A program made the position numbers and the translations under genes. Shown here piece after piece: positions 21,364 through 32,187 of a stretch of DNA of 64,000 nt; position 1 is the stretch's first letter; each line of letters begins with the position of its first letter. Where the stretch lies: positions 62,001 to 126,000 of the forward strand of contig JAFISE010000093.1 of the NCBI GenBank assembly GCA_022560025.1, given 5' to 3'. The notes beneath the pieces are model-generated. The model ran no database searches. It was not told where the DNA came from and was given only the letters and a program-made list of their open reading frames with translations. This stretch comes from Stagonosporopsis chrysanthemi. Lineage: Eukaryota; Ascomycota; Dothideomycetes; Pleosporales; Didymellaceae.

Positions 21364-23484
21364 CTACGACCTCACACCCGCCGAACTCCTCCTGCGCTCC
21401 CTCTCCTGCATACTCGCCACACTCCTCCTCCTCACCTCCTCCATATCCCCACCCCAATACCTCGCAATCTCAACATCCAAGTCCCTACCCTCCAACTTTG
21501 GCATCTGCTTCGCCATCTTAACCGGATTAACGCCCTCGGCATGCGCCTTCGCGAAGATAACATCCAGCTCCTCGAGACTCCTGCCCTTTGGCTCGGGGAA
21601 GAAACAGTACACAGCGGGCAGCAGCGCGGCATTGAACACAGCAAACATGGTGTAGGTGTTGTACTGCAAATTCTCAAACGCAGGCGGGGTGATCATGACA
21701 ATGAGGAAATTCGAGAGCCAGTTTGAGCACGTCGACAGGGCGTTGGCCTGGATGCGGATGCGCAGGTTGGTGATTTCGGCCGGGTACAGCCACGTCATGC
21801 CCAGCCAGCCAATTGCGAAGAATGTGTTGAAGCCGAAGAGGAAGACGGTTGCGAGCACGCCGTACAGCGTGTTAAGGCGGGGCGCGCCGAGCTCGTCGAT
21901 TTGCGCGGTGGAGGAGGAGCCAGCGAGGATGATCATCGAGGCCATTTGCCCGAAGGCGCCGAAGAGCATGAGGCGGCGGCGGCCGACGCGCTCGATTAGT
22001 GGGATGGCGATTAGGGCCGCGAGGAAGTATTCGGTGCCGTTGGCGGCGGCGAGGAGACGGGACATGTCGGGCCCGAAGCCGAGGGAGTTTTCGAAGACGA
22101 AGGTGGCGTAGTATGTCTGGTTTAGTCAGTACGGGCTACTGAATGAGCGTGGTATTCAGATGCTTACAATGAGATTGATACCACAGATTTGCTGGAAGAA
22201 CTGGGCTGCAATACCCAGAAGTGTGCGGCGGAGGTTCTGGGAGGGACCGTTGGTCAGGAGCTCGCGCATCTTGAACTCACCCAACGAGCTCTGAGCGGCA
22301 AGGGCCTCGTTGATGTTGGACAGCTCGACGCCGACAGCTTCCGAGTCGATGTCTTCGTCGGCAAGACGGGCGAGAAGTTCCTTTGCTTCTGCTTCGCGGC
22401 CGCGCATGACCAGCCAGCGAGGGCTATCGGGCAGATATAGCAACATCCACCTGTGAGATAATCAGTACCCGAAGCTGGCCTTGAAGGTTGGGTGACATAC
22501 ATGACTAGAATGGTAAAGAAGGACTGGAACGCGACTGGGAACCTCCATCGAACTGAGCTGTAGCCCACATTGTCGGGGAGAAAGTAGAATCCATAGCCGA
22601 CCCAGTAAGAGATCATGATACCAGCTGTGATGATGGCACCTGACGTGATGATGAGTCTGCCTCGGTGCTCTGGCTTAGCGCATTCAGACTGCCATGTCGG
22701 GATAGCTATAAACGTCAGGAACTCCGTACATCGTTGCAACGCCATGCTCGACTTACTCGATGTGACCATCCCGTTTCCTACTCCACCGACAATCCTGCCT
22801 ACAACCAAGACCGCGTAGGCACCCGAATCTCCGCCGCTGGTGCCACCCGCAGCAACCTGGAAGATGGTTCCAATGATCATGATCAGACTGCCCCAAAAGG
22901 TCGAACTCTTGCGGCCCCAGACTTCCCCGTAGAAAAGGATAAGTACTGCGCCAAGAAAGCATCCGACTTGGTACAGCGCAACGGCAGCGGCCTGGGTGTT
23001 TGCATCGCCAGTACACATCTGTTCATCCCTGATGGTGTTTTCTGGTGCGTCGAGCCAGCAGATATCGTTTGCGCGAGAGAGTGGTGTCATCAGTGGGAAG
23101 TGTCTCTGGAAGTCGTTGAGGGTGAGGAGACCAGACATGACACCTTGGTCGTAGCCTGTTGCACGTTAGAGCTGATTGGCGTTGTGAAGTTCACGAGTAC
23201 GGACCGAACATAAGGAAGGCCAGCCATGAGGCCCACGCAATGCCGTTGTTGAGAGCCTTTCCACGAAGTCGACCAAGTCCTGGTACATTCCACTCTGGCA
23301 GGTTGCCGAGTCTTTGGAATACACCCACGATACCGGTCTTGCGGTCAGCGGCCTTCTCTTGAGCTATCCTTTCCTCGTGGTGTGCTGCTGGCGCGTTGTG
23401 TATTGCGTCATTGCGCGAGAATGCGTTCTCATACTGCTCGTCTTGGGTCTTCTCAGACTTCTCGGAGTCTCTTCTGGAGTCCAT
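21364..23484 (-). CDS. MFS sugar transporter
   Basis: Five exons: complement(23205..23484), (22757..23155), (22501..22705), (22168..22450) and (21364..22116), 639 residues. All four introns are 49-51 nt with good donors and branch sites and consistent phases. Sugar-porter motifs are intact: GYDQGVMSGLLTL in helix 1, GRIVGGVGNGM then STIPTWQSE, PDSPRWLVMRGR in the central loop, ERVGRRRLML, PAEITNLRIRIQANALSTC, and PEPKGRSLEELD at the end of helix 12. Twelve helices are expected in the plasma membrane. The N-terminal tail is long, acidic and lysine-rich, and the C-terminal tail arginine/serine-rich. A second in-frame ATG at 23562 would add 26 residues; I chose 23484 because the extension has no family resemblance. 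The substrate could be a hexose, disaccharide or related sugar; sequence alone does not tell. Confidence 0.93.
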
Positions 23485-23562
23485 GTTCGCGTTGAACGAG
23501 GCGACTGTAAGACCTTTTACTAAACGTAAAGCACTATGGACAGACTCAGGCGTCGGTGCCAT

Positions 23563-24613
23563 CTTTTATGCCCCAGCGTAGCTACGGCACAAATATTGGA
23601 AAGTGACGATGATGGTCGGATGTGGTCCACTCTTGGCCTACACTACTGTCTTGTCCTTCTCCAGACGGGATTGTTAGCTCCAGTTTACGGTTTCCATCCC
23701 CAGAGGAATAGAGATGGCGCATGGGCGGATTGCCACTTCGAGTAGTCCGTTTGTTTTTTTGGGAAAGAGGATGAAGGATGCACGCGACGGAATGCGGCTC
23801 AAGCAACCCTGTCCTTGGTGTGGGTCTACTCAGCCTCGATGCGAACAAAACTCGAAGGTAACCGGACGGGTGTCTGCCGAAATACGCATTGCACGCTCAT
23901 AACAATGGAATGTTATTCTCGCGTAGTATGCCCGGTACATGTTGTTGATGCCTTCATAAACAAATGTAATTGTGAGGCTGGATGCAAAAGAAAAGTTCTA
24001 CCCAGCATCGAAACGGCCGGACGAAACGCCACTGACGCCGACCGGTCAGGAATCGCCACGCATCAATGGCCAACATGACTCTGGGCTTTGAAGCTGCGTT
24101 GGCTTGGTGATGGCTTGTGTTCACAGTAGTCGGCGTTGAAGGAGCACAGCCAAGGGCGATGACGAAATTCGATGCTTGGCAGCCAGCGTAGTCGTGGACG
24201 AGAGTGCCGGTGCCGGATTTCGAGTGGTAGCCGACAGCAGACGGAAGTATGTTGAAATGCTGGACGATGATTCGTTCTCGTACATAGTTCAGAGGGAAAG
24301 TCAGGAGGAAGTTGTACCTGTTCAAGATTTTGAAGTTGTGCATTTCAAGGGCTCTTGCCCGGTATCTGCCGAATCCATCTATAACGCCCGGCCATGCTGT
24401 GTATGGTACAATACACATACAGTATTCGTACATATGTTCGGCGCTGTGGTATCGTCTTGCATTCGGTGCGCAGTAGCGTAGTTCAGCATGGCGATTCGCC
24501 CGCTGTACGCGCCCAGCAGCTCCCTTTGTGCCGAACATCGTGCTCCACGCACACGTCCTTTCCTCTCCTGCTTCGTGTCACCCTGGTGAAAAACATGATC
24601 CCGTATATCCGCT
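23563..24613. other. Intergenic region of 1 kb, no gene recognised
   Basis: The promoter side of the MFS gene and the 3' flank of the bL33m gene. A 194-codon minus-strand frame at 23954-24538 has no family resemblance and low-complexity-free but unconvincing composition. Confidence 0.5.
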
Positions 24614-25087
24614 CTATTTCTTTCCACGCTTGGCCTCAAGGAAGAGCACCTGTTTTCGCACTGCGATACTGTTAGTCCTTACGCCACATTCGTTTTGCCG
24701 CCCTTGTCGTCTTGCGCCTTTCCATCCCTCTGAATTACCTAATGGCGTCCAGAGTGTTGATATGTGCATGCATGACAAGACAAGACTGCGGCGTAGGAGT
24801 TGGTAGAAGAGGCGTACCGATCGGATCATATTTAAGCATGCTGAGCGGTTGGTGAGCGCGCGGCCGTTGCATCGTGCGGTAGTAGCCGGTCATGGCCATC
24901 GAGATGAGGCGCACCATGATGGTGCGAGACTTCGCTGTTGGTATCTGGTCAGCATTGGTCTTGTCGTTGAAGCCCAGGAGGACGGCGCATTCGCCGTAGG
25001 GCTGCGGTATGGTCCTCCAGAATGGCGCCTGCTGGTGCGTCCCCTGTTCCAGTGGAGTGTGAACATGCGCGTACCTTTCTTGGCCAT
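24614..25087 (-). CDS. MRPL39: Mitochondrial ribosomal protein bL33m
   Basis: Component of the mitochondrial large ribosomal subunit. Three exons, complement(25075..25087), (24818..24934) and (24614..24660), encode 58 residues, the length of the bL33m family. Exon 1 has just four codons plus one base (MAKK), followed by a 140-nt intron; intron 2 is 157 nt. Splicing gives the family core KSRTIMVRLISMAMTGYY, then LSMLKYDPIV and RKQVLFLEAKRGKK. The last two blocks match the conserved (K)YDPxVxRxVLFxExK pattern of bL33. The protein is basic, as expected. The symbol follows the yeast ortholog. Because every exon is short and the introns are long for this genome, the gene is easy to miss by open-frame length. 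Confidence 0.9.
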
Positions 25088-25719
25088 CGCGACGTGCAAT
25101 TGCGGGGATGCTGGCGATGGCAGTCGTGGTGCTCGACCGTGGAGTTTCCGCGTGGTGATCAGTGATTCTCAAGGCTTGGCCAGCTGTAGGGCGACTGAAC
25201 CAATCAGTCGTGACTGAAGCCCGCAAGGCCCCGCTTCGCTCCGCTTCCAACCTCACCCCATCATCTGAAGCGGTGCGATGTCGTTTACATCAACAAGTGA
25301 TACTACCATTGGGCTCATTAGATCCGAGGGTCTTCCAGGAAGATATGTGTACCTGTAACACATGTCTCCGAGCATCAATGGCACCAAAGATAACACCATA
25401 AGGCAGACCAGGCACGACATTGATTTCAAACAAATGCATTCATCTACGAAAAATGATGGAGCTTGCAATCCTACTGAAGTCCCATAGCACAGCCGTCTGT
25501 CCGCATTCTGAGACCAGGGTTTCTCACAGGCGTCCTGCATCGCATCGATCATATGGTCCAGGTTGTTCCCTCCCTTCCACCTAATCTTTTACATCGACCT
25601 CCGGACTTTGCTCCGCGACGGCCGGTCCTTATAGTCATCCTTCCCGGTCGATCCCCACCTGATGCGATGCTTGTGTTTGCTCTTGGCATGGCGCGAACGC
25701 AGCCCATATAGGAGATGAG

Positions 25720-26160
25720 TACGCTTTGCACGAGCCTGGGAAGAGTTGGGTCGTGCACGAAGGCTTCGAGTAAGATGCGGGACTAGGGACGTCAGTACTT
25801 GTATCGGAGATGTTGAAGGGACTTAGCTTGAGAGTAGTTGTTGCAAAGGAGTCGCCTTCACACAAGGCTGGGAAGAGTCGCGTCGACAAAGGCTTGAAGC
25901 CAATGCGGAACTAGAGGTGTCAGTACTTGTACCATGGACCGTTTATTGTTGAAGGGACTCAGCCTGAGTGTGTGGATTGCCAAAGTATGAGCTCCGTACG
26001 AGTCTGGGAAGTGTCGGGTCGTGGGCGGAGGCCTGAAGCCACATGCGAAACCGAGGTCATGCACGAAAGCTCGAAGCCAGATGCGAAACTGAAGGCGTCA
26101 GTACTTGTACTATGGACTGTTTGTTGTTGAAGAGACTTGGCCTGGATGCCGTCATTTCAA
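25720..26160 (-). repeat. Degenerate tandem repeat array A, three units of about 130-180 bp, coding-like
   Basis: Anchor GTCAGTACTTGTA recurs at 25791, 25919 and 26097, each preceded by a related 80-90 base block and followed by a TTGAAGGGACT-type block. Read on the minus strand, the blocks encode variants of one peptide (R-I/M-W/L-L-Q/E-A-F/S then HDPTLPRLV): FRMWLQASAHDPTLPRLVRS in the 25.98-26.06 kb unit and ILLEAFVHDPTLPRLVQS in the 25.72-25.80 kb unit, while the middle unit matches only after small indels. One unit holds an extra internal duplication of about 40 bases. Each block is preceded on the minus strand by TACTGAC and then TAG/CAG, which resembles a branch site and acceptor, so the unit may once have been an exon plus intron. 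Confidence 0.7.
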
Positions 26161-26339
26161 AAGAGATATCGCGTGAAAAAATGTACGCTCCTGTGCACCG
26201 TCAAACGACCAGACCGCCAAAAGACGGAGGAAGAAACATGGTGAATTGTACAACAGTAATGGTCTGGACTGAAGAACCAATCTCCGCAGTGCCAGGGCTG
26301 CTCAATACAACCACGCCTGCACTGCAAAGCGAGAAGCGA

Positions 26340-26735
26340 CGTTGCTCTTGGCGGAGGTAGTACGAGGTGCAGCATGGGAAAGCATCGCACCACCAATTTG
26401 TCCGCCTGGCATTGTAAAATGTGCGATCGTCTGTTAACTGCTCAGCAAGGGTCTCAGCTGAGCAACTTCAATTTCAATCGCTCGCTGCCGTTCAGTCTAG
26501 CTGAACAAACAAGCTCTTGATCTCGGCGGACTTATCAAGAGGTACAGTGTGGGAAAAAGCATTGCACTCAAGATCGAGTAGATCAAGTCCACCTGGAATT
26601 ACCTGAAATGTGCAATTGCCTCTTCGCCTGCTCATCAATGGTATGAGCTGAGCAGGTTTCGCTGCAATCGCTCGCCGCGGTTCAGGACAATCTGAACCAG
26701 CAAGCGTTTGATCTCGGCGGGTTGCCTTCTAGAGC
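26340..26735 (-). repeat. Degenerate tandem repeat array B, units of about 175-190 bp, coding-like
   Basis: The block CTCGGCGG recurs at about 26345 (as CTTGGCGG), 26519 and 26710, with long matching stretches between (for example GAGCAACTTC/GAGCAGGTTTC and AATCGCTCGC). Read on the minus strand, one unit is open for 53 codons with protein-like composition (VIPGGLDLLDLECNAF, then SAEIKSLFVQLD and stop), and the 26.7-kb copy continues as AEIKRLLVQIVLNRGE; the third copy carries stops and indels. The units are homologous to each other but not recognisably to array A. Confidence 0.7.
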
Positions 26736-26817
26736 ATAAGTATGGAGAACTCAGCCCAGCCTTAGACCCGCCTGAAGTGTCGACGAACGACACCGAAGCA
26801 AGCGAGCAGGACATGGA

Positions 26818-27144
26818 TCATGTCTCATTCACGAGCCTCAAGCTTGGTACGTAGGTACTGCTGTAGATCTTTAGTAGTTCGGGTCAAACAAAGAGGAGAT
26901 ACTTAGCAGAGACGACATCGTAGACGGCATCGTCATGGCTCGAAGCCAACAAGGACATCAGTATCTGCCCTTGTTAGTACTGTGATCTGGTATGGTTAGC
27001 TGGTGAGCTTACTGCGAGCGGACAGCGACGCTGAGCGAAGGTGAGTGACGGTGAGAGGGGAAAGGAGAAGGTGTGCTTGTGAAGAGGGGGTGCAAGGGAC
27101 AACTGACAGCTCGGTATGGGGTACAGGAGGAGGGCGGCGCTCAT
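26818..27144 (-). CDS. Candidate 78-residue protein in three exons
   Basis: Exons complement(27013..27144), (26903..26964) and (26818..26860) join in consistent phase across introns of 48 and 42 nt, with donors GTAAGC and GTATCT, branch sequences TACTAAC and CTACTAAAG, and acceptors GGGCAG and TACAG. The product starts MSAALLLYPIP, is serine/leucine-rich and ends LRLVNET. No family is recognised. Short exons joined by hand can arise by chance, so this is tentative. It lies directly upstream of repeat array B. Confidence 0.22.
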
Positions 27145-30100
27145 GCAATGAGCGCCTTGGGCGTTGTCGCTCGTAAGCTTGCAGCGGCGAGCTGCACGCG
27201 AGCTCGCGGACGGCGAGGTGCTCGCAGAGGAGACTACAGGCGTTGTAGCTCATGGCAGTGGAGTGGGAGGGATGTATTGAAGGAAGTGGAGGCAAAGACA
27301 GTGTAGAAGTGAGCTCGCGGACGCGGAGGTGGGCGAGGCGGGTTTGTGTCGATAGGAAGAAGGTGAGGGGAGGGCAGCGCGGCTTTTATTCACGCGTCGC
27401 CTGGGCACTGTTGTTAGCTCTATTGTGGGCTGAATCACGGTGGAAGACGAGAATGAAGAGCATCAGGAAGCAGCCTCTGTGCAGGGACGCCACGTCACTG
27501 CAAGATACCAAGCGCGGTGCAAGAGGACAATGAAGGGCATGAGGATCGATTTGCTAAGAGCTTTAAGCCATACAGCCTGGTGTTGGCCCAGGAGACGAGA
27601 GTTCGTTGCGTTGGTGACATTTTGGGAACCTTGAGCGCGTTGATATCGCCAAGGCTCCGCAGTTCAGAGCTGCTCCAGCAACGGCACCACGAGGCGACAG
27701 CAGGCTTTGCTGAGCCCTTCGAGTAGGCTCCGCACGTCTGCAGGCAGCTACTGATAGTCGTGAGAGCTGCCATCGTGGAAGTGCAGCCCTATCAAGCTGC
27801 CTCGTGGGAGCTCACCGACGATGGGTGTTTGACTGCGGCGCAGGACCATGGACAGCAGCAAGCTCCGGGGATGGCGGGCTTCAGTGACAGTGGACACTAT
27901 AAATTGGAATCTTAACATCGACTACTTGGGTCATGTCAGTATTCTTCCTCGGTGTTGCTTCTTGTTGGTGCACAAACAGACCTTCGTAGCAAACAGCTAC
28001 ACGCACCACGTAACACGCACACTCCAACAACCTGCGGCCCATGTTGACACTTTAATAGGCGCTCCTATGGGTCTCGCCCTTAAGAACAAGCCTCGAGGCC
28101 TTCGTCTGACAGACCGCGCCAGACTGGACAGGATGAGCGATACCAGCCGAGCTCCAATACCTTCGATGCACCGCAACACCATCACCGCAACCCCCACCGA
28201 ACCCCGTCAGCGTAGCTTGAGCATACCCCATCATTGGAGTCTAGATGTCGGTGACCTGCGGATCAGCTGGTCGCATCAGCCCCCAAGAACCGACCGCAGG
28301 CGGCGCGCGCACTGAGTGCCATCTGTTGAAACCGACAGCCTACGCACTTGCGAGCAACAGAGAAGCAGCAGCGGCGCAAAGACTGAACATGAAGGCAATA
28401 AGGGCCTCACAAGCTGAAGGGATAAGGAAAGCAACGTAGCTCCAATGAGCATGGCGATCGTCCAGCACACGGGCATGGCGCCTGCGCGCGGAATCACCAT
28501 CGCGAACAGAGCCTATGCCACGAAGATACCCACGGCAATCACAGGTTCTATCGGACACTGATGACCAATGTCGACTTCGGCCCTACAAGCAGCGTCAGTA
28601 AAGGTCTCACACGGGTGAGCGAAACGGACGAAGAGGGCAACCTCTAAGCTGCAGCCGTGAAGCTTACAACATGGACCGAGGTCTTAGTCGAGTTCGACAG
28701 GTGCTTCGCATCATTAGGACATTTGGAGAGGCAAGTGGCGGATGGACACTTCAGATGTTGAATTAAAGGAGCGACTAACTGTGTTGTCCCCAGGTTCCTT
28801 CCTTCTTCAGCAACGCTTGCGCACGACCATTCGGACAACCCCACGATGCCCTGCAATACACGACTTTAGCGGTGGATGCAAAGGCACACAGATACGTTTG
28901 CGGAACGAATCAGAGCATCAAACATGGACTGATGTTTGGTCGTGTCTACTGGGAGTACAAGCCAGGCCCAGAGAATAGCCCTCGATGACTGTACACGGGC
29001 GAGATCATCAAGTGCAAGACAAGAGTGTTGGTTATGTGATAGGCACTTATCTCTGGGCACGATATGTCAGCAAGGTCTCGGCAGATGCGGTCGCAACTGC
29101 TGCACAGCCATGTACCTTGGAGTCGAAAAAGGGTGTGGGCCGGGCTGACTTCAGCAACGAAGAATGCAACAACAAGGCTGAGCAGCCTTTCACAGGTCGT
29201 TCAGCGCTTTGATGTGTAGCTCTGAGCTTGATGTTGGGCCGACGGACTGGCAGAGAACCGTATGCAAGAGGTAAGCGGGTCTAGCAGTAAGCACCTATCT
29301 GCATTGCGTCAACCATACCTAACTTCAGACACAGAACGACCTCCAATCCAAAGAACGTCTACACACAGAGCAGATGCGGTTCGACGCGAACACTTCACAC
29401 AGCTGTTTGCTATGGGCGCAACCGAAGCAAATAAGACCATCGTGGGACCAACAACAGGAGCATGGCCTAACCAAGCCTCAAAGAAATTTGCACAACAGTC
29501 TCAGGGTCTGGGAGAGCCTTATTGTTGAACTCTGCGATTACAACCGTAAGCAGAAGCATCCTCAATCCGGCAAATGCAGATCGACCCAGAAGACACTCGC
29601 GCGACAACAAGGAACTTCGGCCCCACGAAGGATCATCACAAAGAACGGGACGGCAAGAAGGAATTGCAAGAACTTACGCTGTCCATACAAAACGCAGCTG
29701 TGCGCTCGGGTACCAAGAACGCGGCAAACATGCGGTTGCCACGATGATAGCTTCGAGGGTCCCTTGCCAGTCATAGCCCGATCTCTTGAGGCGGCATCTG
29801 ACTTTCGTCCTGTGTTAATGGTACTTCCAAACGTCGATCAGGTTCGAAAGAGGATAGCTCAGACGTGGAAGAGTGTCGCTCAGAATCATCAGACGAGGGC
29901 AAGCCTGGATGCACACCAGAGATACGATGCATTACCGCCGCTGGATTATCCGTCGATCGTGTTTATATACATGGTTCCTATTCGGCGAGTCAGCTCAATT
30001 CGATCATCGCATCAAAGATCATAGCGATAGTAGGCGAATCAGAGATGTTTCTCGTTCATGGGGCTCAGAACAACAACGGCAAAATGCTCATCAGGACGAG

Positions 30101-30179
30101 GGATGTTGCAAGCAAAAAAAACACCGCAAGACGTACCAGTACTGAATCCCAGTCGGGTTGAACCGATGGAGTAAACGCC

Positions 30180-30580
30180 TTGTTTCGTCAGCTGAGATCG
30201 GCAAAGAGCGAGCATGTTTGGCAGGGAAGATGTGCAGAAATCAGAATCCGAGTTTCTTCAAGGCGGAGGAAAAGAAGGTTCTTCAAGGCCAAGGAGAAGA
30301 TCCTCAAAGGCAGGAAGGAGGGATTTCTTCGAGGCAGAAGATGAAGGTCTCCCAAAGGCAGGAAGGAGGAGGTTTTTTTTTTCGGTTAGTTTCATCATCC
30401 TAGATGAGTGGTTGGAGAAAGAAATGCCCCGACTTACTAAATACATCGTGTAGTAACTGTCTTGCCTTGTCAGCTGAGATCGGCACAGATCGAGCATAAT
30501 AAGCAAGGACGAAGCGCAGAAATCAGAACCTGAGTCTCTTCATGGCCCTCAGAAGAAAGAGAAGATTGGTAGAGATCATC
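30180..30580. repeat. Tandem duplication C (about 282 bp) with an internal purine-rich repeat
   Basis: CAGCTGAGATCGGCA recurs at 30189 and 30471, each followed by GCGAGCAT/TCGAGCAT and a CAGAAATCAGAA block, so about 100 bases are duplicated 282 bases apart. Between the copies, 30255-30382 is an A/G-rich tract of imperfect 24-45 base repeats, with AAGGCAGGAAGGAGG present twice. A short homopolymer T run follows at 30370. Confidence 0.7.
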
Positions 30581-32160
30581 ATGCCAGACGAGTGTTCAGA
30601 GGGGGGAAAATGCTAACTTACAAAGAGCAGCGTACAAATGATCTGGATCCTATACGTCAGCCGATGCTGCGTCGGAATGGAAAGAGCGTGGTCGAGTTGA
30701 TAGCATCAAATCCTCGGTCGTCGCTGAAGTCATACCCGGAAAGAGAAAAAAGTGTCAACTTGCCAGGTAAGTGGTCCCGTGAGACTATCGCGCTCGACGT
30801 ATCTTTCGTGATACCTGCAGAACAACTTGATGGCCTGTATAATGTCAGGACTGCGATGCTCAGGGTCAGACTGAACGCCAGATCGAATTACATGTATGTA
30901 CGAGCTGGTCATCCTACTGAAGTGGCACAGATGCAGACGGGTGCAGCCACCAGGGTTTCTAACCGGCGTCGAAAAGTACACGGGTGTCAAGCTCAGTTGA
31001 CCTCTGAGAATTGACGCGCAAATAATAACCCCCTTGGCGCCTCCCGCCAGGCGGTTCGGAACACCCATGATAATCTCTCTGTTTCTTTTTCCCCCCAGAT
31101 CCCACAGAACCGTGCGTTTGTTCGTTATTATAGGCCCTGGCAACGCAGAGACGGGATATGTGGGATCACGCTCTTTGTCTTGGGCCGGTGTTGAAAGAGG
31201 AAGAAGGTACTTACCGTGTTGAGATGTTGATCATTCAGGACCGACATCGAGCCTATCTCGCTGTCGACCAGCCCTGGGAGAGCGTGGGTCTCATACTCTG
31301 ATCGCTGTCCTGGTTGCTGTCAGTAAGGCTGTGATGAGCGTCTTGCCTCTTCCTATGGCTGGAGACAAGACAAGAGCGGCGGATTACCTTGAAACTTGCA
31401 CAACAAGACCTTGAAGTGCCGTCAGCAGAAGCAATAGGTAATTAGCAAAACGAAACGAAAGAGTAGGGAAAGTGGAAAGAATGTGCGACCTGATTGTAGC
31501 ACGCCACGACGAACCGAATGGCGCGCTTCGACACTACCGAAGTAATGCTACAGTATCGCCACCGAGTATGATCCAGAGACTACCGACCCCAGTTTCAAAC
31601 GAACCAGGGTAAAACGAACAGACTACCGGTTGCTGTTGGCCTCACACTCGGCGTTGTGTTTATTCTGGGCCTCATCCAGGATCGGATTTGGTGCATGAGT
31701 ACAGAGATGGAAGCTCGTGTCCTCGATGCGTTGAAGGCCAGGTGGGATTGCTGAGGCGAAAGGGAGTTCGCCATAGGGGAGCAGAGTAACCAAGGTGGCG
31801 AGGATTGGGGATGTTGGCGACAGGAAACTGGACTTGCATTTTAGCTATGAGAGGTATTGTCTGGAAGAGAGTTAGCAAGCTGACATCAAGGCAGAGAGCG
31901 AGCTCGAGTTACCGCGGAGCATCTCGGCGCGGTACAGAGTATTGTGGTCGGTGTGCACAATGCTCTTGGGCCTGCTCAGTACAGCCCACGCGAACCCTTG
32001 GTGAAGGTAGCAACCCTTTGTTGAACGGGGAGCTTGTCAACAATGCGCACGTTCTCGACATTGCAAGGCTCGGCAGCCACTGTGGAAACTGTCAGGAATC
32101 TCCAGATCACAATTGATGCTCTCATGGCCAGAGCTGGGTGTTGTTGCTCTCACCACCGAG

Positions 32161-32187
32161 CTCGCTGCCGCCGCCGCCGCCGCCGTG
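32161..32187. repeat. GCC triplet repeat
   Basis: About eight GCC triplets. The flanking sequence is open in more than one frame on both strands, so whether it codes for alanine, or for glycine on the other strand, is undecided. Confidence 0.8.
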
